Assembly: GCA_963971405.1 (NCBI GenBank)
Contig: OZ020489.1
Coordinates: 5,146,001 to 5,210,000, forward strand
DNA length: 64,000 bases
Source: Psococerastis gibbosa
Taxonomy: Eukaryota; Arthropoda; Insecta; Psocodea; Psocidae
Direction of reading: 5' to 3'
Shown: piece after piece, positions 11,602-22,345 of the stretch
Layout of the letters: each line of letters starts with the position of its first letter
Position numbering within the stretch: position 1 is the first letter of the stretch
The notes under the pieces: generated by a model
The model's input: the letters and a program-made list of their open reading frames with translations, nothing else
What the model was told of the DNA's origin: nothing
Databases searched by the model: none
Translations under genes and position numbers: made by a program

Positions 11602-13019
11602 TATATTTATTAATTTAAGTCAGTACGCAGTTCAGCCTCCTGATCATGGCGATTATAATAAAGGGGTTATTATAATTCCCAGATATTAAAAATGTAAACA
11701 AGATAATTTTTAAATTATAGTGCTATTCAAAATTTGTATGTTTACAGTTTTAATCACAGGAGTAAGTTCATGGCAATCGCTATGATCAGTCTGTAGGTGG
11801 AATGACTTTAAAAGGTGTGTTCAATTAGTGCCACATAGGCTACTATTTCTACTTGTAATTGAACATTTTATTTACCTTACAAAACCTTATTTTTGCCTCC
11901 ACAGTCAATATTTCATTACAATTCAGAATACGTTAAAATGTTAGTGGAATAAGGTCACTGTCAACACACAAGTTAGGTTGTATATGCCAGCTACATTAAG
12001 GTGCAATTTGTGTATCAAGTTATTGTGTAGATTAAAATGCAATTGTAACGTAATTTTCTTTTTTCAAACAGTTACTTCCACGTTGTGGGTTCAAATAACC
12101 TCTTACACATGGTCAAAACTGACTCGTAAGTGTCCAACTTAACGTGATTAAATTATTGTAGGTCACACATTTCACATTTTTTTGTTAACTAGGCATATAT
12201 GGTTGTGCTAACATCTTACGGGCATATCTCATAGCACTGACAAGAGATCTAACAAAGTGAGTGCGTAGGTTTTAAAAAATTTTATTTAAAAAATTGTAAT
12301 TTACCAAATGTACCTTTTACTATTTTTCCTTCTCACTTGAACACTTCACAAACAAGGAATGAATGATGAATTAAACAAATTTTAGTTGTTTTGCTACACA
12401 AATGAGTTGCACATGCTAACGATTTTCCATTTTGAAAATTAAAACCATGTAATATATGTAAGGTGTTGGATGGTATACAACTGAAAATGTTTAAAAAAAA
12501 ACAGGCACATGAAATATGTTTACTCACCTCACTTCCCGTCGTAGTTCAAATTTATATTGGCTCACAAAACTTATTAAAAATATATAATATTATTAAAGGC
12601 CGCTGTGTGTTGTCCAATGTCGGAATGTCGGTTGTTTAATTGTTTTCATAGAAATATATTAACTAGAACGGCGGGAGGCATAGTAACCCTTACGGGGCAC
12701 CCCTTAACCATAAGCCAAATATCAGAGATAAGTATCAACGTTAAATATGTCAAAGTCTTACACATTGCAGAACGGATATCTGACTCGGTCTCAACCCTGA
12801 ACTTAGCTTATAGAGGCTACACTAGCCGCCATATTGACAAGGATCTGCAGCCACGGGATGTTTGTAGTAAATCACAAACAGGTGTTACCAACATAAAATT
12901 AAAAAAAAATACAATTTCACGGTTGGCTATCATGGGTTTGGATCAGGGCCAATCAGAACAGTTCCCGCGTATAACGAAAACCTCCATTGAAGTTAAACGC
13001 CCCTGCTGTACGCTCTTAA

Positions 13020-13332
13020 GCGGTTTTGCTTGTAAAGATCCTACTGGCATCGTCTCATCCCATTTTTTTTTATGGCTTCCAATCTGGATTTGTATAATCC
13101 TCTAATGCACTAGGTTTGCCTTGAAAAGTGACAAAAGGCTTACTTGAATAAGTAATTGATACGTACATACTGTAGATATAGTAAGCCACAGGTATGTATA
13201 GGGATCAAGGGCCGTTACTTTCGGCCACTCTCCCGGTTTTCCGTCCCTTTCCATGGGATCAAAGCCGATAATCTGAAATTTTTTGATATATAGGTCCTGA
13301 CTATACATAATGAATAATTGAAATTAAAATAA
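13020..13332. other. Unassigned DNA
   Basis: No gene or known repeat is seen between the foldback element and the LINE. Confidence 0.5.
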
Positions 13333-15331
13333 ATGGTTAATAGCGAGACTAGGGCTTACGCCAGCCTGGACATAGATAGTGACCATAATATGGTCATGGC
13401 AAAGAGCATACTTAAACTAAAGAAATTGGCGAAAAGAAAAGTAATTAAACTGAACTTAGAAAAAATCAGAGACCAAGATGTAAGGGATGAATACCAAAGG
13501 AAGAGTGATGAAAAGATAGGGTACCTTGATGAAAACAATGATCTTAATGAGAAATGGACTATGATACGAGAAGGAATAAAACAAACAGCTGAAGAAGTGC
13601 TTGGTAGAAGAGTAGTTGCTGCTAGAAGGGACTGGATAAACGATGATATATTACAGCTCATACAGGAAAGAAAAACAGCCAAAAAGAATGGATTCAATGT
13701 ACTCTACAGAGAACTTCGCAACAAAATTAACAGGCAATCGAGAATTGCTAAAGAAAACTATTATCAAGATAAATGTAACGATATAGACCAATGTGGAACC
13801 ACGGAAAAGGGATATGCCCCAGTGAAAGAGTTCTTTGGACTAAATAAAGGGAAAAGTGGAGCCATACAGGCGTCAAATGGAAATATGCTCTTCGAAGATG
13901 ACCTGATTAGCAAGACATGGAAGGAGTACATAGAAAGTTTATACAGTGGAAATGAACTCTACGAAGAACATGAAATAATAGAAGATGTCGACAACACTAT
14001 TGATAAAGAAGGGGAAATAGGAAACAGCATCTTAAGGGAAGAGTTTGACAAAGCAGTTAAAAGACTAAAAGACAGAAAATCTCCTGGCATAGACGACATT
14101 CACGCAGAGCTTTTAAAGAACTCAGGGGAAGGTACGAAAACAGCGCTTTTCAAAATCATTTATGATGTATACGAGTCAGGGCAAGTGCCCGTAGATCTTA
14201 AGAAATGCCTTATAGTGACCCTGCCAAAGAAAGACGGTGCAGTAAAATGCGAACAACATCGCACTCTAAGCCTTATGTCACACGCGTCAAAAATTCTCAC
14301 AAATATCATGCTGAATAGAATCGAACCTGTTATAGATAGAGCTCTAACTCATGACCAATGTGGCTTTAGGACAGGCATGGGGACAAGAGAAGCCATTCTA
14401 GTCCTACGCTTAATACTTGAAAAAATACTGAAAAAGGGAAAAGACACATATTGCGTATGTAGATCTAGAAAAAGCTTTTGACAAAGTGTCCTGGAAAAAG
14501 TTATTTGAGATCCTTAGAAAAGCCGGGATAAAGCACAAGGACAGAAGAAGAATCTGGGCTCTATACAAAGAAGAAGTGGCCATAATCCGATCTGGAAACT
14601 CAGAAGAAGAAGCTGTGATAAAAGCGGGCGTGAGACAAGGATATAAATAAATCCAAAACCAAAGTGTTGGTAGTAAGCACTGACGAGACAAAGAGCACAA
14701 ACATACAACTGAATGGCACTCCACTCAGCAATATTAAAACCTTCACATACCTAGGTAGCAAAATTACCTCTGACGGCAGGTCAATCCAAGAGATTGAGTG
14801 TAGATTGCACCAGGCAAGAGTCGCTTTCAATAAAAAGTCGAAAATTTTTCAGTCTAACAATATAAACATCAGACTCAGGAAAAGAATGCTTAAGTCTCTT
14901 GTGTGGAGCATTCTACTATATGGATGTGAAACATGGTGCATAAGCGAAAAATATGTCAAGAAAATAGAAGCATTCGAAATGTGGTGTTATCGCCGCATTT
15001 TGAGAATACCTTGGCAAGACTATGTAACTAATGAGGATGTCCTAACCCAAATAAATGAAAAAAGTACCTTTATTGCATCCATAGCCACTAGGTGGGCACG
15101 CTGGATCGGACACCTGCTTCGGCATGATAACATAGTCAGCTGCGTCATTGAGGGGACCATGGAAGGCGTAAATCGACGGGGACGGCCACGAAACGAATAT
15201 CTCCAACAAGTTAAACAAGATTTGGGGATAACGTCCTATGTGGAGCTGAAAAGGGCATGTCAAAATCGCGGAGACTGGAGACATCGCTGCAATATGTTGC
15301 TGCCAACCAGCCATAATCCGGCTGTAACTTG
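13333..15331 (+). pseudogene. RTE/BovB-like LINE, central RT deleted
   Basis: The first frame (13333-14481, 382 codons) holds the linker after the endonuclease and the RT fingers: DRKSPGIDDIHAELLKNSG, then HDQCGFRTGMGTREAI. A frameshift near 14450 moves on to VDLEKAFDKVSWKKLF (palm block A) and KAGVRQGYK. A stop at about 14647 lies where GVRQGCxLSP normally continues. The sequence then jumps straight to SKTKVLVVST (14664-15332). The thumb reads IKTFTYLGSKITSDGRSI, LYGCETWCISEK and EMWCYRRILRIPW. The YADD catalytic block is therefore deleted. The 3' end has a short GAA tail (GAAGAAGAA at 15332). Dead, 5'-truncated, but much less decayed than its neighbours. Confidence 0.85.
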
Positions 15332-15561
15332 AAGAAGAAGCGAGACTGCTAAAAGAAAAATTGATAATGAACTTTTCGAGGCTTGTGATCCAGCGGTTAA
15401 GACGGCGCCCCGCTTACAATACAGTATAATACAATATATATTTCCGTTAAATTATAGAATTAAAGTATAAAATAAAATCGTCAGAATATCGTCAAAATCA
15501 GGTAGTTGCCGTAGTTCTGTCATTGTGCTAGTGCCTCAGTGACAGTGTAGAAAGCTTTCTC

Positions 15562-16545
15562 TAAGAGATGGTTTCTAAGCAATTTAGGGAAGTTAGAAGC
15601 ATTTCTCGCCGCTCTCAGTTCAATCAGGAGTTTTCTAAGGTAGGCGAAACCTTGTTTCCCCAAATAAAACCGGTTTCAAATGGGGTACCCCAGGGTAGCG
15701 TTTTAGGTCCTATACTTTTTGTGGCCTACATAAAGGACCATCCAAAGGGGTAACTACCCACTATGCGGATGACACTACTTTGGGTTTCAGTGGCCAAGAC
15801 ATGAAAACTATTGAAGTTGTCCGCAAATCGACTGGTGTGTAACCCCCTTAAGTCGGTGGGAGTAGTTTTTAAGTCACGAGGAAAACCGGATGTCATCCCA
15901 AACGTTGTGATGAGTGAATCTAACATACCTCTTGCTGGTGAAACCAACTTTCTGGCCATCAAAGTCGATGCTGAGCTCACATGGGCTCCTCATGTAGAAG
16001 CCGCCTGTCACAAACGTAGCGCGAATATTTTCGCACTAAGGCAGTTTGCTCAAATCTGCAATGACAGGCAAGTTCTCATGATGGTCTACCACGGTACTGT
16101 TCGACCAATAATATCCTATGGCCTAGTTGCCTGGGGAGGTACGGCCAAATCAAATATGGATAAAATATTGGTCATGCAGAAGCGGGCTGTTAGAATTATA
16201 TCCGGTCTTAAATGGAGGGAGTCATGTAGGCAAGCCTTTAAAGACCTCGAAATTCTTACTGCTCCCTCCATGTACATAGAAGCGGTCATAATGCACTGCC
16301 TCGCACAAGCCGAGTTTACAAGAGTGGGAGAAATATCGGGCCGACATCGACTTCCACATTCCCCGAACCTGAAGACATGGTACCGACAATTTCATTCTAA
16401 TAAAGGGAAGGTTGCTGTTCAACCAGTTACCGGACCACATTAAGAGATTGCGTTCGGGGGCTAGGGAGTTCAGGCGAATATTACACACTTACCTGGTGGA
16501 GGGTGTGTTTTATTCGCTTGATGAGTTTCTGGGGAATGCGTAAAT
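15562..16545 (+). pseudogene. Jockey-like LINE RT fragment
   Basis: The blocks in order are NGVPQGSVLGPILFVAYI (about 15680-15735), HYADDTTLGFSGQD (about 15755), NFLAIKVDAELTWAPHVE and YGLVAWGGTAKSNMDKIL. The last is the conserved YGxxxWG thumb motif. It continues as MQKRAVRIISGLKWRESC to 16443. A frameshift there moves on to LPDHIKRLRSGAREFRRI, ending with a stop at about 16543. The frame also breaks at 15750-15840. Only the 3' half of the RT is present. Confidence 0.85.
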
Positions 16546-16862
16546 TAATTTGGCCGATTGTTCTTACAATGGGCCAATTTTATTTTGTTTTGTAAATTTT
16601 TATTTTTTATATTGTTGATGTTAGTTATCTATGTTAAATGTTACATGTTAAGTGTTTTTAGTTTAGTTATAATTGTATCGTATTATAGTATCCAATATAA
16701 TTCATTCATAATATAGGATCCAGTCGCTCACACATGGCTGTGCGTGGTGCTGGCTTTACAAGGTCTCCCCGTTGCCTCGTGTTGTAGGTGTGAGTGTCCC
16801 CGTTTTGTTTAAATGTCCCCCACACCTCAGGCTTTAAGATATGGAAAATGCATCTAAATATG
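16546..16862. other. LINE 3' tail regions
   Basis: No gene is seen. The stretch up to about 16700 is probably the 3' UTR of the plus-strand LINE. The part after it is probably the 3' UTR of the converging minus-strand LINE. Neither boundary is marked by a visible target duplication. Confidence 0.4.
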
Positions 16863-16867
16863 TACAG

Positions 16868-17815
16868 ACTTGGGGCTGTCATGATTTTTAATAATTTGAA
16901 GTGAGAGCGACAACTGTCATGTAGCGCACTCCCCTCTTTTGGAGCCTAAGTACAGCGTCCATGTTCCCTACGGAGGTCCCTCCCCAGGCCAATGTGCCGT
17001 AGTTTATATGGCTTATTACAAGTGAGTGGTAGGCCTGGAGAGTTACCTCCGGAGGACACACAGAGCTAAGGCGCCTGACTGCAAAGAGGCCACTATTTAG
17101 TTTTTTTAATAGCTCAGCCACGTGTTTGTTCCAGTTTAAGTCCTTGTCAACTTGTATTCCTAAGAATCTGACGCTGTCGGTTGCAGTTACTGGTTGTCCT
17201 GCTATGCTTGGGTATATGTGAAGCTCAGGTTGGGAGTTCGAGAACACTGTTAGTTGCGTTTTTGTTTCGTTTAGTAAGAGCCCATGTGTGGCAAATTCGA
17301 GTCTTATGTCATCCAGCTTTTTAGTGCACTTTATCGCAGTTTCTTCTATTGAAGGACCAGTTATGATGAGCGTAGTATCGTCCGCGAACATCAGCCTTTC
17401 GTTTTCGTTACTTTCAAGTTGTGAGTTGACATAGAAGAGATAGCAAAGTGGTCCCATAACGGAGCCTTGCCCTACGCCGGTACGCCTATGTTGTTTGTAG
17501 CTACTTCTGATTGGTAATCCTCTGTCTGATCTTCCACTTCTGGATTTTGCTCTTGGATTTCTACGTATTGTTTTCGGTCAGATAGGAAGCTTTCGATCCA
17601 GTTTAATGCTTCTCCTCGTATACCGTAGCACACCAGCTTTTCCAGTGGTAGTTTATGCTGTACGCAGTCGAATGCGGCTGTGAGATCTAGATAAGCGCCT
17701 ATTGTGATGAGCTTTTTGACTTTGTTGCTCAATATGTGCTCGAGTGCTTTGATGACAGCGTCAGCTGTTGTCGATTTACCCCTTTGGAACCCCAGCTGAT
17801 TAGGACTTATTATGC
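16868..17815 (-). pseudogene. Second Jockey-like LINE RT fragment
   Basis: On the minus strand from 17815 it reads NQLGFQRGKSTTADAVIKAL, then LDLTAAFDCVQHKLPLEKL. After a frame break around 17465 come GQGSVMGPLCYLFYV, the catalytic MFADDTTLIITG and FLGIQVDKDLNWNKHVAELL. The last recognisable blocks are YGTLAWGGTSVGNMDAVL and LQKRGVRYM. It converges on the neighbouring plus-strand LINE but is a different family: only the generic motifs match. The frame break and the missing 5' half make it non-functional. Confidence 0.85.
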
Positions 17816-18677
17816 GGTGATTGTGGATTCAAATCCCGCCAAGCCCAGTTTTTCTCTATCCTCTAATTTCGGTTATTACGTGGAGGTTAATTCTTCAACC
17901 AAAGTTAATTTAATGTCATATATGTGTTATATATACACCATATAATACTGCAATATAATGTGTAAAGACAACTCACCATTTAGCCGTTGCAACTGCTCTC
18001 CTCGAAGGAGTCACCAAAGTTAGAAAGGAAGCGGATAACTAGAGAAAAAAACATAGACGCTACTGAAAAAGTGTTGAAAAGCGGAAGAAAATGCTTACTT
18101 CCCTAATAAAAATAAAAAAAATAATAATTTTACTGTGATGCCGGTATGCCTATTTTTGGTCATTAATTGGTCATGTATTTTCACTTAGTTCATTAAAGTC
18201 ATAATTTTTTAAAGGCAATCCCTGAAGTTGCCACATTTTTTATTAGCCTATCGAATCTTATTTACACAACCCAGGTATCTACACCAACCGAGTGCAATGC
18301 TCGGTCAGATTCCATATTGCAATATAGATTGATAAAAAAGCATAATAAATAGGTACCAATGGCGGTGACGGTCGTTATTTTTACGCGTATGCCTAGCATT
18401 AGACATTAAAACCAATCTTTCGTATCCAGTTCTATAATAACACCCTTGGTTGGTGGTCGAGCAGTATTAACGCTCTAATAGGACTTGTATTCTTGCCCCG
18501 TTATGGTCTTGCATGTGGCTCATAAATAGCTGCAGTTCATGAAATTTCTTTAACAATTTTGTTGCAGATTCAAACGCTGACGTCATACTGCAATTAATAA
18601 CGGAAGTCTGAAAACTACATAGACTAAAAGCATTTAGTTCAAATTAGAGGTCATAGTATTCCTGCGTTGAGGTCAAA
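17816..18677. other. Upstream region of the first GTPase gene
   Basis: No coding frame is seen. A B-box-like GATTCAAATCCC at about 17826 has no matching A box. Closer to the gene are a TATA-like CATAAATA (18521), a good acceptor-like TTTTGTTGCAG (18557-18566) and a CRE palindrome (18578). A non-coding first exon upstream is possible. Confidence 0.4.
18578..18585 (+). promoter_or_regulatory. CRE palindrome upstream of the GTPase gene
   Basis: A perfect TGACGTCA lies 93 bases before the ATG. This is the consensus site for CREB/ATF bZIP factors. Its function here is inferred; the same octamer also occurs in the THAP-element ends at about 23123, 26361, 28036 and 28189. Confidence 0.35.
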
Positions 18678-20168
18678 ATGTTGAACGCAAATATGTTACC
18701 AAACGTCCCTGATGTGCATGAGTGGCTATCAAAGGTCAAAGACATGTTACCTTCCGCCCCATCGGCCAGTGATTTGAGGAGAGTGAGAGATTTACCCGAA
18801 TTGGTTACAAACGTGAATAAAATGCGGAAGATTAATTTTCCCAATGATGAAGACATTGTCGTGTTTGTAGGGCCAACAAAATCCGGTAAGAGTACTCTGA
18901 TCAATTGCCTCCTTGGCACTCCACTAGCATGCATGACGAAACAAAGTACTGGTGATACATTCATTATCAAAAAAGGTACAGATGATAGTGATGGGCCGAA
19001 AATAAGTTCAAACGCGGAGTCTGAAACGGCCATTCCTGAAATGTTTCAATGTAAAACCGGGTTGGAGTGTGCTCTATGGGATTTGCCCGGGTTCGATGAC
19101 AATAGGGGCACCTACCAGGAGATAATAAATGCTATTATCTATCAAAAATTGCTCATCCCCCAAAAGAGTGTCCGTTTTGTACTGGTAATCGATTATGCCT
19201 TTCTTCGCGATGTAAATACATTACCCTTATTGAAAATTTTAAACAAATTGGAAAATATTTGCCCACAGACGGAAAACAATGTTTGTCTCGTTGTTACGAA
19301 ATTCGAAAGAAATATTAGTGTGCGATTAAGATTGGAGGAAATCGCAGAGAGCGAGTTATCTGACAAAACCGACACTGTGAACACTGACATTGCCATTAGG
19401 GGAAAAAAATTGATACAACAATTGCTGCGCAATAATGCAATTATTGATTTCAAACAGCCCAAAATTAACGACGACCCCAACTCCACCAACTCAGAGCAGC
19501 AATACTTTGAAATGCCTGAGAAGCTTAAACGAGAAGTTATCGACTGTTTGAAGAAGTTGAACGGAATAAAAATAAAAAATGACATGCCCTTTATCATTAG
19601 CGCTGCAGCTAAAGTAGAGTTGACTGAAACTTATTCAGCTCTGTATCACCTCGTAAAAGGGAAAATTGATGAGACTTGTTCATTCATTAATTACTACTTT
19701 TCCACCTTACCACATAACTTGAAATATTACAACGAGACACAATCAAAAGTTCTGGAAATATTAAAGACCGACGGTTTAGCTAACTTGTTAACCGAGGTTA
19801 ATAAGTTCAGAAATGATTTCAAAACAAGAGTGAGCGATGTTGTACCCTTTTTCACTTTTATTGAGGATATAAATAATGGTGTTTTTGGAAAAGATAAATG
19901 GGTGGGGGCCACTGAGTTTCATACTAAATTGAGAGGAGCACTTCTTGTCTTGTCGTTGAAAGTCAATGAAGGCATTATTCGTATTACAACTGATGAGAAA
20001 GCCAAGGAGGAAGAAAAAGAACGTATGAAGTTTCAAGCAGAAGAAATTGAAAGAATTGCCGCAGATGTTGAGGTACTGAAGAAAAGCAACGAAGCCCAAG
20101 TAGTACCCGCGTCCAACTGGTTTGTACGGGCTATCAATGCAATTCTAGGATTGTTTGGATGGTCGTAG
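18678..20168 (+). CDS. Single-exon P-loop GTPase with C-terminal hydrophobic tail (copy 1)
   Basis: The 496-aa frame is intact. An N-terminal segment KDMLPSAPSASDLRRVRDLP (21-40) is shared with the second copy. G1 is GPTKSGKS (65-72). The probable G2 threonine lies in STGDTFII (90-97). G3 is DLPGFDDNRG (135-144). The G4 position reads VVTKFE (205-210) instead of TKxD/NKxD. The middle is helical and Leu/Lys rich. The region around 435-465 is a Glu/Lys-rich coiled-coil candidate (KAKEEEKERMKFQAEEI). The last 17 residues, NWFVRAINAILGLFGWS, form an amphipathic or hydrophobic tail that could touch a membrane. The general architecture recalls AIG1/GIMAP, IRG and dynamin-like GTPases, but I do not recognise an exact family. 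It lies between LINE relics and a hAT-like MITE. AATAAA follows about 220 bp after the stop. The lack of introns may mean retrocopy origin, transfer, or a naturally intronless family. Confidence 0.8.
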   Translation: MLNANMLPNVPDVHEWLSKVKDMLPSAPSASDLRRVRDLPELVTNVNKMRKINFPNDEDIVVFVGPTKSGKSTLINCLLGTPLACMTKQSTGDTFIIKKGTDDSDGPKISSNAESETAIPEMFQCKTGLECALWDLPGFDDNRGTYQEIINAIIYQKLLIPQKSVRFVLVIDYAFLRDVNTLPLLKILNKLENICPQTENNVCLVVTKFERNISVRLRLEEIAESELSDKTDTVNTDIAIRGKKLIQQLLRNNAIIDFKQPKINDDPNSTNSEQQYFEMPEKLKREVIDCLKKLNGIKIKNDMPFIISAAAKVELTETYSALYHLVKGKIDETCSFINYYFSTLPHNLKYYNETQSKVLEILKTDGLANLLTEVNKFRNDFKTRVSDVVPFFTFIEDINNGVFGKDKWVGATEFHTKLRGALLVLSLKVNEGIIRITTDEKAKEEEKERMKFQAEEIERIAADVEVLKKSNEAQVVPASNWFVRAINAILGLFGWS

Positions 20169-20427
20169 GATTTATTTTTGTAAGTAAAGAAGAAAGACTT
20201 TTTGCTTTCCTACGTTTAACCTTTTCGGTTTCGAGATTTCAATGAATTTACACTTGATTCCCAGGACCCCAAATAAGTGGTATTTAGGAAATTTCGGGCT
20301 GTCTGTCTGTGAGGAAAAGTGAATAATTGGCCGTCACGTTTAATTTTCTGACGTTTTTTTCAAGAGTACGATACGGTAATAACTATCCCCGGAATAAATT
20401 TCAATAACTGTCCACCATCTTGAAAAC

Positions 20428-21259
20428 CATTGGCGTAAATAGGGGGGTCCTCCACCCGTAGCCCCCCCCCCCCCAGGATTTCTGGTGGCAAAGACTTTAT
20501 GGCGGCTAAAGGCATAGTATCCACAATAATGAAAGGGAAATTAATTTTTAGTGTGCTCATTTTACATGAAAAAAAAATCAACATATTGACCAAGTACTTT
20601 CACAAAAAATATATTACCCAAAATGCTTAAAACCCCAATACTTCAGAGCAGTTTATACTAAATTTTTCTCCGGGGGGGACCCCCGGACCCCTCTCAACGG
20701 TAGGTTTATTCGTCGTTATAATATCTCAATTGTACTTCTGCAAACATTGGTGTAAATAGGGGGGTCCTGGGCTAAGCCCCCCCCCCCCCAAGATTTCTGG
20801 TGACAAAGGCATTATTGAGGCGAAAGGCATATAGATAGTATCCACAGTAACGAATGGGAAATTAATTCTTGGTATGCTTATTTCACATGAAAGACATCAT
20901 GAAAAAAATCAACATATTGACTAAGTACTTTCCCAAAAATGTATTACTCAAAATGCTTAAAACCCCAATATTTCAGACTTATTTTTCAAAAATTTTCTTC
21001 GGGGGTGACGCCCGGGCCCCCCTCAGTGGTAGGTTTATTCGTCTGTAAAATCTCAACTGTGCTGCTTGCAAAATGCGTAAAACCTCCCTAATTTGGGCCT
21101 ATTCATCAATTTTTGTTCCCCCTTTCTCCAGGGAAGAATATTCGTAAAACCTCACACTAATTTGGGCCCATTTATCGATTTCTTTTCTCCGGGGGATCAA
21201 TGGCTTGAGGTCCTAAAGCCCCCCCCCCCCCCCAGAAATTTTGGGAATTTACGCCAATG
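20428..21259. mobile_element. hAT-like MITE with perfect 8-bp TSD
   Basis: The 13-bp perfect TIRs are CATTGGCGTAAAT (20428) and its complement ending at 21259. They are flanked by identical TTGAAAAC at 20420-20427 and 21260-21267. Inside are poly(C) tracts of about 14 bp (20463, 20779, 21220) and two or three degenerate units of about 100-120 bp with TGCTTAAAACCCCAATA-like and CCGGGCCCCCC-like motifs. The same unit forms the array at 34850-35620. No transposase. Confidence 0.85.
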
Positions 21260-21267
21260 TTGAAAAC

Positions 21268-21679
21268 TTAGGGAATAATTTGGAACCGTGGTTATGCTAT
21301 TCTTAGCAAAGTAAAAATATGCATTATAATAAGAAGGTATTCTTTTTATCCGTCATATACATATATATGTCGTTTTTTTTTCTATTTGACATTTGTGATT
21401 GCTAAATAGTTGTGTGGCTGAGTGTGTTTTGTGTCTTATACTTTTTTGTCTACTGTAAATTTAAAATGATGATGGTGTTGATTGGTACGGTACAGTTACA
21501 ATGTTTTTTATGATATTGTTTGAGTGATTTTTTACTGGATGTATCATGTATTCATGCGCAACGAATAATAATAAACAGCATTAGAGATTTTAATTATAAT
21601 TTATGTTTTAGACTGCACCAGATGCATTTTTTTTCGTTACGCGTGGCGTCCTTTATTCGTTGTCAAGCTGTTTATGTCT
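21268..21679. other. Unassigned AT-rich DNA
   Basis: No gene or known element is seen. Confidence 0.5.
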
Positions 21680-21687
21680 GTCACACG

Positions 21688-22026
21688 CAGTGGCGTAAAA
21701 AACTTATAATGAAGACCTTTGGTGCGCCCTACCTCACCCCACACATTTTCATAAAAGTGTAGAAAAAGGATAACGCCGTTCTCATGGACGTACGCAGCTT
21801 TTAAATGAATGACCTTGGGGCTTGGTGTCCTTTAAGCCGGTGGAGATGCATAGGAAATTTAGGCCTGAGAAAGTGGGATTTACAATTTACGCACGGTTGA
21901 AATTGTTTGAAAAAAGGCCTGAAATACCGGGATGCTTTAATTTCACCTACAAGTTTTTTATTACAAGCCTGGAACTGGGAGCCGAAGTGCGCCCCCCGCA
22001 CAGCGAGGTTGTTATTTACGCCACTG
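21688..22026. mobile_element. 339-bp hAT-like MITE
   Basis: Ends CAGTGGCGTAAAAAAC and (read inward) CAGTGGCGTAAATAAC form TIRs. The flanks GTCACACG and CTCACTCG match at six of eight positions, an aged 8-bp TSD. The TIR is close to that of the 20428 element, so they are probably related families. Open frames here are chance. Confidence 0.7.
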
Positions 22027-22034
22027 CTCACTCG

Positions 22035-22345
22035 TATAGTACGAGTACCTACGTACTGTATAGCATCACCCGACCGATGGCAATATGCCTAAAACTGGGA
22101 CTATGCGGACTTATTCGGGACATACGGAAGATTTCACACGTGCGATTTGCCGACGTTTTAATCATTGTAGGAAGACATAATAATTCTTCTCTCCTTTGTT
22201 TACAAAATATATAGAAATTTGCCTTAAGAGTCAAATATATACAGTGACTAGGTACCCGTAATGATTATGTTAGCTGTTTAACAGGGTAATGCTTGGGAAT
22301 CCAAATTTTGACTAAGAATTTACCCCCAAAAAATGACAAGCCTAA
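22035..22345. other. Unassigned DNA
   Basis: No gene is seen. Short frames are not conserved-looking. Confidence 0.4.

Larger units (their letters stand above)
9723..13006 (-). repeat. Right arm of the large inverted repeat
   Basis: Reverse complement of the left arm, starting CACAGAACAACATAATAT and ending TTAAACGCCCCTG. It is longer because it keeps about 0.4 kb (11524-11936) lost from the left arm. It also has an 8-bp insertion, TGTTTAAT-like, near 12634 relative to the partner. Confidence 0.9.
5674..13019. mobile_element. 7.3-kb foldback structure bounded by TTAA
   Basis: Two long inverted arms surround a spacer. The left border reads CTC-TTAA-GAGTGTAGAGCCCG. The right border, read inward, gives TTAA-GAGCGTACAG. 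Similar TTAA-G(A/G)GTGTACAGCCCG ends occur on short MITEs inside the arms (7300, 11226). TTAA target sites are typical of piggyBac and Kolobok transposons, so the whole block may have moved as, or grown out of, such an element. That is inference: the right terminus matches the left for only about 14 bases and no transposase is visible. A segmental inverted duplication that captured MITEs would explain it too. Confidence 0.5.

Noticed and set aside
15385..15420. tRNA A-box-like AGCGGTTAAGACGG
   Set aside because: No B box 40-45 bases downstream.
17820..17840. tRNA B-box-like GATTCAAATCCC
   Set aside because: No A box at the right distance; upstream sequence is LINE coding. At most a SINE scrap.
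19193..20099. Minus-strand frames of 134 and 103 codons
   Set aside because: Shadows of the GTPase gene on the other strand.
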